33,928 nt of DNA from Nitrosomonadales bacterium (lineage in GTDB: Bacteria; Pseudomonadota; Gammaproteobacteria; Burkholderiales; Gallionellaceae), in NCBI GenBank assembly GCA_016183575.1, contig JACPEI010000011.1:1-33928 (forward strand), read 5' to 3'. Below the pieces are notes generated by a model. It had not been told where the DNA came from, made no database searches, and saw only the letters and a program-made list of their open reading frames with translations. The translations under genes were made by a program, and so were the position numbers. Each line of letters starts with the position of its first letter. Positions within the stretch are counted from its first letter, which is position 1. Below, piece by piece: positions 27,115 to 33,928 of the stretch.

Positions 27115-27793
27115 GGCGACGATTGTGCAGGCAGTTGAACTCACCAAGCAAGTGTTAAGCCCATCCTTGGATGGCAGAGGCCAGCCGCTGACCATCCTGC
27201 AACAGGTTAGTTTCGCGGTCGAGGCGGGCGAGAGCCTCGCGATCCTTGGCGCGTCCGGTTCCGGCAAGTCCACCCTGCTCGGCCTGCTCGCCGGACTGGA
27301 CATGCCGAGCAGCGGCAGTGTGCTGCTCGACGGCAACGACCTGTTCGCGCTGGACGAGGACGGGCGCGCGCGGCTGCGCGGCGCGGCGGCAGGCTTCGTG
27401 TTCCAGTCGTTCCAGTTGCTGCCCGCGCTGAATGCGCTGGAGAACGTCATGCTGCCGCTGGAGTTGCGCGGTGTGGCCGATGCGCGCTCACGCGCCGTCG
27501 AATCGCTGCGCCAGGTGGGACTCTCCGCCCGCGCCCACCACCTGCCCAAACACCTGTCCGGCGGCGACCAGCAGCGCGTCGCGCTGGCGCGCGCCTTCGT
27601 CACCCAGCCGAAAATCCTGTTCGCGGATGTACCCACCGGCAACCGCGACGCTGCCACCGGCGCGCAGGTCATCGTGCTGATGCTGGAACTCAACCGCGTG
27701 CAGGGCACGACATTGATATTGGTCACACACGACGAAGCGCTGGCGCGGCGCTGCGGCAGGCAGTTGCGGCTGGAGGCGGGGCGGGTGCAGTGA
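27113..27793 (+). CDS. ybbA: YbbA-like ABC transporter ATPase, catalytic glutamate replaced
   Basis: A 226-residue LolD/MacB-group ABC ATPase, full length. Walker A GASGSGKST, the Q-loop in FVFQSFQLLPALNALENV, the signature LSGGDQQRVALARAF and the H-loop VTHDEA are intact. Walker B/D-loop reads LFADVPTGNRD where the family has LFADEPTGNLD. So the catalytic Glu is Val (GTA) and the D-loop Leu is Arg (CGC). Normally this ATPase works with the large permease YbbP encoded immediately downstream, but here the gene is followed by repeats and tmRNA, with no permease. A weak AGGG lies five bases before the ATG, inside tesA. It may be a decaying orphan; ATP hydrolysis should be greatly impaired. Confidence 0.9.
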   Translation: MATIVQAVELTKQVLSPSLDGRGQPLTILQQVSFAVEAGESLAILGASGSGKSTLLGLLAGLDMPSSGSVLLDGNDLFALDEDGRARLRGAAAGFVFQSFQLLPALNALENVMLPLELRGVADARSRAVESLRQVGLSARAHHLPKHLSGGDQQRVALARAFVTQPKILFADVPTGNRDAATGAQVIVLMLELNRVQGTTLILVTHDEALARRCGRQLRLEAGRVQ

Positions 27794-27851
27794 ATTAGCC
27801 GATGAGTTAGAACGGCAGGGTATACCCCTAACGACAAGCGGATTCAGCCTG

Positions 27852-27984
27852 AAAACCGCAGTTGGTGAAAAATATTATTGTATTTCAATGGATTGTGCAG
27901 TTTTTGCAGGTGCGAATTTATTCGCACATAACCTGTTGAGCATGCGAATAAATTCGCATCTACAAACCCATCAACTGCGGTTTT
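27852..27984. repeat. 133-bp nested inverted-repeat element between ybbA and ssrA
   Basis: Outer arms AAAACCGCAGTTG (27852-27864) and CAACTGCGGTTTT (27972-27984) are perfect. Inside, 27903-27926 and 27943-27966 are inverted copies (24 bases, 2 mismatches) of a unit that is itself near-palindromic (TGCGAATTTATTCGCA). This looks like one repeat nested in another. Confidence 0.75.
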
Positions 27985-28010
27985 GGGTTCAATTTCCAAC
28001 GTGTCGCTAT

Positions 28011-28052
28011 CAAAACAAAAAGCCCACCCCAAGGGGTGAGCTTTTTGTTTTG
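28011..28052 (-). terminator. Rho-independent terminator of ssrA
   Basis: A 20-base arm (28011-28030) with AAAGCCCACCCC and a right arm (28033-28052) GGGGTGAGCTTTTTG form a long stem with one mismatch and a 2-base loop. It starts immediately after the tmRNA CCA end, and T-rich sequence lies on the minus strand. Confidence 0.85.
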
Positions 28053-28053
28053 T

Positions 28054-28442
28054 TGGTGGAGACGGCGGGAATTGAACCCGCGTCCGCAAGCACTCTACAG
28101 GCAGTTCTACATACTTAGCCTGGCTGTTTGATTTAATCCCGGACACGCCAACCGGCGGGCTGGTACGGGACGAGTCACCTTGTTTTTAGCTCCGATCAAA
28201 GTGACCCTGACCGGCACGATTCCATGTAATTTACCTCACTCATCTCAGTCTTGCCCGCTCTTGCGAACGGACAAAACGTCGAGCCCCTCCATGGACAGCA
28301 GGGTGTGAGGTTCAGCCGACTAAGCGGCTAAAGCGTAGTTTTCGTCGTTTGCGACTAGTTTTTTCCAGCTGATTTACGAGGTGGCGGGTCCTCGGTATGC
28401 CCTACACTGCTTTGCAACCCACGTCGAAGCCAAGTCGTCCCC
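28054..28442 (-). ncRNA. ssrA: Transfer-messenger RNA (tmRNA)
   Basis: A one-piece tmRNA of about 389 nt that rescues stalled ribosomes with SmpB. The 5' end GGGGACGACTTGGCTTCGAC and the 3' end GGGTTCAATTCCCGCCGTCT, then CCACCA, form the tRNA-like domain, with T-loop GTTCAA and an encoded CCA. The tag frame (28320-28352) reads GCA AAC GAC GAA AAC TAC GCT TTA GCC GCT TAG, giving ANDENYALAA and stop. This is identical to the encoded part of the E. coli tag. Pseudoknot stems such as GGCAAGACTGAG and GGTGACTCGTCCC are visible but were not folded. Ends are placed by the 5'/3' acceptor-stem pairing (GGGGACG with CGTCTCC, allowing G-U). Several apparent reading frames across this locus are artefacts. 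Confidence 0.96.
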
Positions 28443-28488
28443 GGTTCGATTTTGCTACTGCTACACAACGGTACAGATTGTAGCAGAC

Positions 28489-29142
28489 TCAGAGGGTGAG
28501 ACAGCCGATAAGTTCCGTGGGGGTGCCGATAATGCCGTGCGCTTCCCAGCTGTCGAGTTGCGCGCCGTCGCCGATGTAGCCGTAGCGGGCGATGATGCCG
28601 CGCATCGCGGCGGCGTTGGCGGCCTGCATGTCGCGCAGGTCGTCGCCGAGATACAGGCATTGCCCGGGCGTGACGCCGATGATTTCGCAGGCTTTGAGCA
28701 ACGGGTCGGGGTGCGGCTTGGCAAGCGTGCAGGTGTCGCCGCTGATCAGGCAGGCGGCGCGTTCGGCATAGCCGAGAGCTTGCATCAGCGGCACGGTGTA
28801 GCGGTGCGGTTTGTTGGTGACGATGCCCCACTGGATGCCGCGCTGTTCCAAAGCGGCAACCAGTTCCGCCATGCCGGCGAACAGCCGGGTATGCACGCAA
28901 ATGTTGCGTGCGTAATAGTCGAGGAAGATGTCGCGCAGCGCGCCGTAATCCGGCGCATCCGGTTCGATGCCGAAGCCGGTTTTGAGCAGGCCGCGCGAGC
29001 CGTGCGAGGCTTGCGGGCGGATGGTCTCCAGCGGCAGCGGCGGCAGATGGCGCGTGGCGCGGGTGTGGTTCAGTGCGGCGGCGAGGTCGGGCGCGGTGTC
29101 GGCGAAGGTGCCGTCGAGATCGAACAGAAAAGATTTAATCAC
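28489..29142 (-). CDS. gph: Phosphoglycolate phosphatase (HAD-IA)
   Basis: A 217-residue HAD phosphatase that removes 2-phosphoglycolate. Motif I is FLFDLDGTFADTAPDLAAAL, with Phe where most Gph have Leu (DLDGTL). The cap contains RPQASHGSRGLLKTGFG, motif II is GIVTNKPHRYT, the motif III Lys is in LAKPHPDPLLKA, and motif IV is YLGDDLRDMQAANAAAM. The GTG at 29142 is chosen because AAGGA, inside the end of ubiG, lies six bases upstream and the protein starts MIKSFLFDLDG-like (V/M-I-K). It follows ubiG with no gap: the ubiG TGA is 2 bases upstream. The ubiG-gph order is common in proteobacteria. Confidence 0.93.
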   Translation of the reverse strand: MIKSFLFDLDGTFADTAPDLAAALNHTRATRHLPPLPLETIRPQASHGSRGLLKTGFGIEPDAPDYGALRDIFLDYYARNICVHTRLFAGMAELVAALEQRGIQWGIVTNKPHRYTVPLMQALGYAERAACLISGDTCTLAKPHPDPLLKACEIIGVTPGQCLYLGDDLRDMQAANAAAMRGIIARYGYIGDGAQLDSWEAHGIIGTPTELIGCLTL

Positions 29143-29144
29143 CG

Positions 29145-29840
29145 TCAGTCCTTGCGGCAGGCGATCATGTAGTTCACATCGGTATCGCTGCCCAAGGAAT
29201 AAACCTGGCTGAGGGGGTTGTAGCTCATGCCGATGAGGTCGGTTACGCTCAAGTCGGCATTGCGGCAAAATTGCGCCAGTTCGGAGGGCTTGATGAATCT
29301 GGCGTAGTCATGCGTGCCGCGCGGCAGCAGTTTCAGCACATATTCCGCGCCGAGGATGGCGAACAGATAGGATTTCGGATTGCGGTTGAGCGTGGAGAAG
29401 AATACCCAGCCGCCCGGCTTGGCCAGCTTCGCGCAAGCCGTAACTATGCTTTGCGGATCGGGCACATGCTCGAGCATTTCCATGCAGCTGACGATATCGT
29501 AATGGCCGGGCTGCTCGGCGGCGAGGTCTTCCACGGCAATCTTGCGATAGTTGACATGTTGGCCGCTTTCCAGCAGATGCAGTTTGGCGACTTGCAGGGC
29601 TTTGTCGGAAAGGTCGATGCCGCTGACGTTCGCATTCAGCCCGGCCATGCTTTCCGACAAGATGCCGCCGCCGCAGCCGACATCCAGCACGGTTTTTCCG
29701 GCCAGGCCGGCGTGTCGGTCGATATAGTTCAGGCGCAGCGGGTTGATGTCGTGCAGCGGCTTGAACTCGCTGTTCGGGTCCCACCACTTGTGGGCCAGCA
29801 GCGAGAATTTTTCCAGTTCGATGGGGTCGGCGTTGGTCAT
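29145..29840 (-). CDS. ubiG: Ubiquinone biosynthesis O-methyltransferase UbiG
   Basis: A 231-residue SAM-dependent enzyme performing both O-methylations of ubiquinone synthesis. It has the UbiG signature [32 protein letters not shown] motif [52 protein letters not shown] and [14 protein letters not shown]. The ATG at 29840 gives [13 protein letters not shown], normal for the family; no strong ribosome-binding site is present, and in-frame sequence further upstream is not family-like. It is divergent from the zinc-cluster genes and co-oriented with gph. Its presence indicates a ubiquinone-using respiratory chain. Confidence 0.95.
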   Translation of the reverse strand: MTNADPIELEKFSLLAHKWWDPNSEFKPLHDINPLRLNYIDRHAGLAGKTVLDVGCGGGILSESMAGLNANVSGIDLSDKALQVAKLHLLESGQHVNYRKIAVEDLAAEQPGHYDIVSCMEMLEHVPDPQSIVTACAKLAKPGGWVFFSTLNRNPKSYLFAILGAEYVLKLLPRGTHDYARFIKPSELAQFCRNADLSVTDLIGMSYNPLSQVYSLGSDTDVNYMIACRKD

Positions 29841-29971
29841 GGCATAGGCACTGATTAGCGAGGGGCGGACTTTAACAAAAACTTGCCGCTTCAGCCAAAT
29901 AATATTACTGGCCATGCGGGTGAGCTCATTTGACATTGCCCCGGATCATCTTCTTGGTTAAAGTGGCTCCC

Positions 29972-30280
29972 ATGCGTAGCTCATTGCTCACCAAATTACT
30001 GCTGATTTTCGCCCTGCTGTTCGCGCAGGCGGGCGGCTTGACGCATGGCATTCCGCACGCGCTGGAAGAACAGCAACAAAACTCGGATCAATCTTCACCG
30101 CACCACATATATTGCGATTTGTGCGCGGCTTATGCGCAAATCGGCAGCGCGATTGGCAGCAGCACCGTTAACTTTATCAGCAGCGCAAATTGCGAAACAC
30201 TGTATTTCGCCAGCTTCAATTCTTGCACCTCCGATACCTTCGTCGCGTTCGCGGCGCGCGCTCCGCCTTACTCCGTTTAA
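29972..30280 (+). CDS. Small secreted His/Cys-containing protein (DUF2946-like)
   Basis: A 102-residue protein with an N-terminal signal or anchor (MRSSLLTKLLLIFALLFAQA). Potential metal-ligand residues follow: THGIPHALEE (His25, His29), then SSPHHIYCDLCAAY (His44, His45, Cys48, Cys51), and further Cys74 and Cys85. The C-terminus reads ARAPPYSV, resembling the R-x-PP end of DUF2946-type proteins. It precedes a porin-like gene and znuAB, so a role in metal binding or sensing at the envelope is inferred only. The ATG at 29972 is chosen because the signal peptide begins there; an in-frame ATG at 29930 is less likely. Codon use does not look foreign. Confidence 0.75.
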   Translation: MRSSLLTKLLLIFALLFAQAGGLTHGIPHALEEQQQNSDQSSPHHIYCDLCAAYAQIGSAIGSSTVNFISSANCETLYFASFNSCTSDTFVAFAARAPPYSV

Positions 30281-30302
30281 GTTCAACTATCTTCTCGCGT
30301 AA

Positions 30303-30395
30303 GTTGGGTTAGCGTTTTTCGTAATCCAATATGCGCAATGTCGGGTTACATCCGTCGGTGGTGAGCTTGTCGAACCATAAATCCGCTAACCCGAC
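30303..30395. repeat. 93-bp inverted-repeat element containing a second repeat motif
   Basis: Ends GTTGGGTTAGCG (30303-30314) and CGCTAACCCGAC (30384-30395), one mismatch. The loop carries TGAGCTTGTCGAA (30362-30374), whose complement TTCGACAAGCTCA I recall as a widespread intergenic repeat core in betaproteobacteria. The element separates the small His/Cys gene from the porin gene. Confidence 0.65.
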
Positions 30396-30436
30396 TTGCG
30401 GCCCGAGAATTTTTTGTTGCTTTTGTGGGGTAAAAA

Positions 30437-31852
30437 ATGTTCAAGAAAACCTGCTTGAGCGTGGCGATTGCCGCGCTGTTAGTTCATCCGTTAAATGCAT
30501 CCGCCGCGAGCGATGCTGATCTGCAAGCCATCCGCGAGCAGATTCAACAATTGAAACAGAGCTACGAGCAGCGCATCGCGCAACTCGAACAGCGTTTGCA
30601 AGCCGCCGAAGCCAACAGCAAGCAGGCAGAAACGGTTGCCGCCCAAGCCCAAGCAACGGCGCAGCAAGCCGGTGTCGCACAAGCCGCACCCGGGGCCGTT
30701 GCCGGCACTGGCAGCGAAGGTGCTTTTAACCCGGCCATTTCGCTGATACTCGGCGGCACTTACGGCAGCTTGCGCCAAGACCCCGCCATTCCGGCAACCG
30801 GCTTCGCGATGAATCCCAATCCGGGGCACGAGCAAGGCTTCAATCTCGGCGAATCGGAGCTGGGAATTTCCGCCAACATCGATGCCGACTATCGCGGCGT
30901 TGCCACGCTGGCGCTTGATCCGGCTGGCGGGGTCAGCGTGGAGAATGCCTTCGTTCAGACATCCGCGCTGGGCAATGGGCTGAATCTCAAGTTTGGCCGC
31001 TATTTCTCCGGGCTGGGTTATCTCAATGAGCAACATGCCCACGCCTGGGATTTCGTCGATCAGCCGCTGGCATATGCCGCGCTGTGGGAAAACCAACTGG
31101 GCGAGGACGGCGTGCAACTCAAGTGGCTGGCGCCGACCGATACCTTCATCGAGCTTGGCGCTGAACTTGGGCGCGGGCGCGGCTTCCCCGGCTCGGGCCG
31201 CGTCAAGAATGGCACCGGTTCCGGTGTGCTGTTCGCGCATGTCGGCGATGACATCGGCATCGAGCACAGTTGGCGCGTCGGCGCATCGCTGCATAAAACA
31301 CATGCGGCAGACCGTATCAGTGATGTGGTACCCGATCTGCCCGGGACGGCGAACGGCGTGAGCAACAGCTTCAGCGGCGACAGCCAAACCACCGGGCTGG
31401 ACTTTGTCTGGAAATATGCACCCAACGGCAATATCCGCAACAGTTATGTGAAAGTGCAGGGCGAGTATTTCCGTCGCAGGGAAAGCGGACTGCTTGCCTA
31501 CGACATAAATACTGCCACCATCGGACCCGTTATCGATATTTTCAGTGTCACGCAAAGCGGCTGGTATCTGCAAGGCGTGTACCAGTTCATGCCGGCCTGG
31601 CGCACCGGTTTGCGCTATGACCGGCTCGACCCGGGTGTTGCCACGATAGGGGCGCGGAATGCGGGCAACGTCATCGGCAATTACGCATTTAATCCTTCGC
31701 GCCTCACCTGGATGGTGGATTACAACCCCAGCGAATTCTCGCGCCTGCGCCTGCAGCTGGCACGCGACAATTCTCGGCAAGGCTTGTCCGACAACCAGTT
31801 TTTCGTGCAATACATCATGAGTCTGGGCGCACATGGCGCTCACCAATACTAA
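30437..31852 (+). CDS. Porin-like outer-membrane protein with N-terminal coiled coil, in zinc cluster
   Basis: A 471-residue exported protein. Signal peptide MFKKTCLSVAIAALLVHPLN, then ASAASD. A coiled coil (about 27-65; LQAIREQIQQLKQSYEQRIA, then QLEQRLQAAEANSKQ) is followed by an Ala/Gln linker. The C-terminal beta-barrel begins near AFNPAISLILGGTYGSL and has alternating amphipathic strands (FNLGESELGISANID, LNLKFGRYFSGLGYLN, GWYLQGVYQF, RLRLQLARDNS, NQFFVQYIMSL). It ends HGAHQY with an aromatic last residue. Several His lie in loops (EQHAHAWDF, SLHKTHAADR). Located directly before znuA (10 bases), so a role in metal passage across the outer membrane is plausible. It is not a TonB-dependent receptor: no plug domain or TonB box was seen. 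Confidence 0.82.
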   Translation: MFKKTCLSVAIAALLVHPLNASAASDADLQAIREQIQQLKQSYEQRIAQLEQRLQAAEANSKQAETVAAQAQATAQQAGVAQAAPGAVAGTGSEGAFNPAISLILGGTYGSLRQDPAIPATGFAMNPNPGHEQGFNLGESELGISANIDADYRGVATLALDPAGGVSVENAFVQTSALGNGLNLKFGRYFSGLGYLNEQHAHAWDFVDQPLAYAALWENQLGEDGVQLKWLAPTDTFIELGAELGRGRGFPGSGRVKNGTGSGVLFAHVGDDIGIEHSWRVGASLHKTHAADRISDVVPDLPGTANGVSNSFSGDSQTTGLDFVWKYAPNGNIRNSYVKVQGEYFRRRESGLLAYDINTATIGPVIDIFSVTQSGWYLQGVYQFMPAWRTGLRYDRLDPGVATIGARNAGNVIGNYAFNPSRLTWMVDYNPSEFSRLRLQLARDNSRQGLSDNQFFVQYIMSLGAHGAHQY

Positions 31853-31862
31853 GGAAAAGATC

Positions 31863-32759
31863 GTGAAAAAGACGCTCTGCATATTTTTACTATTGCTGCT
31901 CGGCGGCAACGCCCATGCCGCGCTCAATGTGTTCGCCTGCGAACCGGAATGGGCTGCGCTCGCCCGGCAACTCGCGGGCGATAAGGTTAGCCTCTACACC
32001 GCTACCGGCGCGTTGCAGGACCCGCACCGTGTGGAGGCTCGCCCCAGCCTGATCGCCAAGGCGCGCCGCGCAAATCTGGTGGTGTGCACCGGTGCGGAAC
32101 TGGAAATGGCGTGGCTGCCGGTAGTGTTGCGCGAATCAGGCAACAGCGCGGTACAACCCGGCAGCGGCGGTTATTTTGAAGCCGCGCAAGCGGTGCAGAT
32201 GCTGGAGGTTCCGACAAGGCTGGATCGAGCCGACGGCGATGTGCATGCGACAGGCAATCCGCATATCCAGACCGACCCGCGCAATTTCCTGCCGATCGCC
32301 GACGCGCTCAGCAAACGCCTGATCCAGCTCGATCCGGCCAATACCGCGCACTACCAGCAACAGCTCGCGACGTTCAATCAGCAATGGCGTGCCGCGATTG
32401 CCAAGTGGGAAAAGCAGGCATCTCCTCTCAAAGGTGTTCCCATCGTCGTGCAGCACAAAGGCTTTCCCTATCTGAACAATTGGCTGGGGTTGAAACAAAT
32501 CGCCGAACTGGAGCCCAGGCCCGGCATGGAACCCAGCGCCGCGTATCTGGGACAGGTGTTGAACCAGCTGCAACAACACCCGGCGAAGATGGTGGTGCGC
32601 GCCGCCTATCAGGATGGCCGCCCCTCGGAATGGATCGCAGAACGCGCGCATATTTCCGCCGTGATGCTCCCATTCACCGTGGGCGGCACGCCGCAGTCCG
32701 GCGATCTGTTCGCGCTGTTTGACGACATGATTCAGCGCTTGCTTGCCGGATTGAAATAA
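31863..32759 (+). CDS. znuA: Zinc/manganese ABC transporter substrate-binding protein (ZnuA type)
   Basis: A 298-residue periplasmic cluster A-I binding protein. Signal peptide about 1-20 (VKKTLCIFLLLLLGGNAHA). The fold starts LNVFACEPEWAALARQLAGD. Metal-site candidates follow the family order: His in DPHRVEARPSLIAKAR, His in GNPHIQTDPRNFLPIA, His in VVQHKGFPYLNNWLG, and an acidic residue near the C-terminus. LEPRPGMEPSAAYLGQ is also family-typical. There is no long His-rich loop. The GTG at 31863 is preceded by AAGGAAAAG; an in-frame ATG at 31833 overlaps the porin end and lacks a signal-peptide start. It ends in TAATG with znuB. Confidence 0.9.
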   Translation: MKKTLCIFLLLLLGGNAHAALNVFACEPEWAALARQLAGDKVSLYTATGALQDPHRVEARPSLIAKARRANLVVCTGAELEMAWLPVVLRESGNSAVQPGSGGYFEAAQAVQMLEVPTRLDRADGDVHATGNPHIQTDPRNFLPIADALSKRLIQLDPANTAHYQQQLATFNQQWRAAIAKWEKQASPLKGVPIVVQHKGFPYLNNWLGLKQIAELEPRPGMEPSAAYLGQVLNQLQQHPAKMVVRAAYQDGRPSEWIAERAHISAVMLPFTVGGTPQSGDLFALFDDMIQRLLAGLK

Positions 32760-32785
32760 TGACGCATTTTCCATTATGGAGCGCC

Positions 32786-33538
32786 ATGAACAACATCGAA
32801 TTTAACATTCTGTTTCCCGCGTTCATCGCGGGTTTGCTGGTGCTTGCCACGCATATTCCGCTCGGCATGAAAGTGCTGGCGCGCGGCGTGATCTTCGCCG
32901 ATCTCGCCGTAGCGCAGATTGCCGGATTGGGAGTGGTCATCGCCGGATTGCTGGGTTTGGCCGAGCGGCCGCTGCTGGTGCAACTCATCGCCGCCGCCAG
33001 CGCGCTATGCGGCGCGGCACTGCTCGCATGGATCGAGTATCGTCTGGCCGAAATCAAGGAAGCCTGTATCGGCTTGACCTTCGTGCTCGCCGCCAGCGGC
33101 GGCATTTTGCTGATGAGCCGCGACATCCACGCCGGTGAACACCTCAAGAATTTACTGGTCGGGCAGATCCTGTGGGTAAGCAGCGGCCAACTCATCGCCA
33201 CCGCATTATTGAATGCCGCGCTATTGTTGGTATGGCGCTGGCAGCGGGCCCGGCTCGGCAACCTGGGTTTCTATACGCTGTTCGCCCTGGCTGTCACCGC
33301 CTCGGTGCAACTGGTCGGCGTGTATCTGGTGTTTGCCAGCCTGATCGTCCCGGCACTCGCCACTTGGCGCATCAAGCAGCGGCGCATTGCGTATGCCTTT
33401 GCGATCGGCCTTACGGGCTATGCCACCGGCTTATTGCTGTCTGCATGGTTCGATCTGCCGAGCGGCGCAACGGTGGTTTGGACGATGGCGGGCGCAGGTG
33501 TTATCGCCGCCTGGCTGTTGGCGTTCGCTGAAAATTGA
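32786..33538 (+). CDS. znuB: Zinc/manganese ABC transporter permease (ZnuB, ABC-3 family)
   Basis: A 250-residue membrane protein with seven to eight membrane segments. It has the ABC-3 motifs HIPLGMKVLARGVIFADLAVAQIAGLG and CIGLTFVLAASGGILLMS, then HAGEHLKNLLVGQILWV, and VGVYLVFASLIVPALA. I give the ATG at 32786 because GGAG (32778-32781) lies four bases before it; an in-frame ATG at 32759 overlaps the znuA stop (TAATG) and is a real alternative. No znuC ATPase gene lies in this cluster; the next gene is gyrA. The ATPase must be encoded elsewhere or be missing. Confidence 0.9.
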   Translation: MNNIEFNILFPAFIAGLLVLATHIPLGMKVLARGVIFADLAVAQIAGLGVVIAGLLGLAERPLLVQLIAAASALCGAALLAWIEYRLAEIKEACIGLTFVLAASGGILLMSRDIHAGEHLKNLLVGQILWVSSGQLIATALLNAALLLVWRWQRARLGNLGFYTLFALAVTASVQLVGVYLVFASLIVPALATWRIKQRRIAYAFAIGLTGYATGLLLSAWFDLPSGATVVWTMAGAGVIAAWLLAFAEN

Positions 33539-33611
33539 CCAGTCCAAGCGATTTGCCATGACCATATTCGCCCCCCGATCATGCGGGTAACTTAGGGTAG
33601 CAGCGCTGTGC

Positions 33612-33623
33612 TAAAATGCGCGC
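33612..33623 (+). promoter_or_regulatory. Predicted gyrA -10 box plus CGCGC discriminator
   Basis: TAAAAT (33612-33617) followed by GCGCGC, 40 bases before the gyrA ATG. The -35 is not clear. In several bacteria gyrA responds to supercoiling; whether this promoter does is unknown. Confidence 0.4.
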
Positions 33624-33662
33624 TTTGTTATGCGTCGATTGCCTTAGGTCAAAGCAAAATCC

Positions 33663-33928
33663 ATGGAACAGAAATTCGCCAAAGAAACCCTGCCGGTCAG
33701 CCTCGAAGAGGAAATGCGCAAGTCCTATCTGGACTATGCGATGAGCGTGATTATCGGCCGCGCGCTGCCGGATGTGCGCGACGGCCTGAAGCCGGTGCAC
33801 CGCCGCGTGCTGTTCGCGATGCACGAGCTGTCCAACGACTGGAACAAGGCCTACAAAAAGTCGGCGCGTATCGTCGGCGACGTGATCGGTAAATACCATC
33901 CGCACGGCGACACGGCGGTGTACGACAC
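33663..33928 (+). CDS. gyrA: DNA gyrase subunit A, 5' part; runs off the right edge
   Basis: The first 88 codons of a protein of about 850-880 residues. [20 protein letters not shown], then [20 protein letters not shown], then [16 protein letters not shown] is the standard GyrA N-terminus. [25 protein letters not shown] is the start of the quinolone-resistance-determining region. The residue equivalent to E. coli Ser83 is Thr, a common natural variant. The catalytic Tyr lies beyond the window. GyrA rather than ParC is indicated by the [17 protein letters not shown] context. Confidence 0.96.
   Translation, partial: MEQKFAKETLPVSLEEEMRKSYLDYAMSVIIGRALPDVRDGLKPVHRRVLFAMHELSNDWNKAYKKSARIVGDVIGKYHPHGDTAVYD

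Noticed and set aside
27115-27837. Upstream extension of the TesA frame on the minus strand
   Set aside because: It is antisense to ybbA; the TesA signal peptide starts at 27114.
27903-27966. Possible CRISPR repeats from the two similar 24-base units
   Set aside because: Only two units, in inverted rather than direct orientation, 16 bases apart, and no cas genes.
27844-28146. 100-codon frame containing VELPVECLRTRVQFPPSPPT
   Set aside because: It is a read-through of the tmRNA 3' domain and its terminator, a common annotation artefact.
29894-29912. Possible Zur/Fur-like dyad GCCAAATAATATTACTGGC upstream of the zinc cluster
   Set aside because: Only the outer four bases pair; the inner bases are not symmetric, so the operator call is not supported.
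33890-33928. Thr at the GyrA position equivalent to E. coli Ser83 as a quinolone-resistance mutation
   Set aside because: Thr is the natural residue in many proteobacteria, for example Pseudomonas, and cannot be taken as a resistance change.

Overview
This window is chromosomal DNA from a GC-rich Gram-negative proteobacterium, most likely a betaproteobacterium of the Nitrosomonadales/Gallionellaceae type. The evidence is ubiquinone synthesis (ubiG), outer-membrane porin and periplasmic genes, a one-piece tmRNA with tag ANDENYALAA, an RNase E with a long Arg/Pro-rich tail, and gene blocks such as rluC/HAD phosphatase/sppA and yciB-yciI-bolA-parvulin. The genus is inference. Nearly everything is core housekeeping. 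No prophage, CRISPR array, integrase or transposase gene was seen.

Layout. 1-1650: the 5' part of ilvB on the minus strand, its promoter, and a decayed GGDEF-EAL fragment in front of rhlE. 1651-5792 (plus): rhlE, tadA, an L,D-transpeptidase coupled to tadA, djlA, yceH. 5843-9711 (minus): a tightly spaced run phoH-PIN, msrB, yciB, yciI, bolA, parvulin, ending in a bidirectional terminator. 9875-12251: acetyl-CoA synthetase broken by a small deletion, a duplicated copy of its 3' end, and two hairpin repeats. 12252-19235: mltD (plus), then yqjK/E/D-like envelope genes and the yejBEF peptide-ABC operon (minus). 19735-23658: divergent rne and rluC. 23711-27793: rlmM, a HAD phosphatase, sppA, tesA and a degenerate ybbA, packed so closely that start or stop codons overlap. 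28054-29840 (minus): ssrA (tmRNA), gph, ubiG. 29972-33538 (plus): a probable zinc-uptake cluster (His/Cys-rich secreted peptide, porin-like protein, znuA, znuB without an ATPase gene). 33663-end: start of gyrA.

The genes work mainly in RNA metabolism (rhlE, tadA, rne, rluC, rlmM, ssrA), envelope maintenance (L,D-transpeptidase, djlA, parvulin, yciB, mltD, yqjEDK, sppA, tesA) and small-molecule metabolism (ilvB, acs, gph, ubiG).

The notable signals are mostly marks of genome erosion and repeat activity. They are an acs gene with a deletion plus a diverged duplicate of its tail, a YbbA ATPase that has lost its catalytic glutamate and its permease partner, a GGDEF-EAL remnant, a repeat and a G10 homopolymer inside yejF, and a family of GTAG-ended palindromic repeats, two of which supply the stop codons of neighbouring genes. 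A recurrent promoter signature, a -10 box followed directly by a CGCGC discriminator, precedes seven genes. I found no clearly new defence or metabolic system. The most system-like unit is the putative zinc cluster at the right end.
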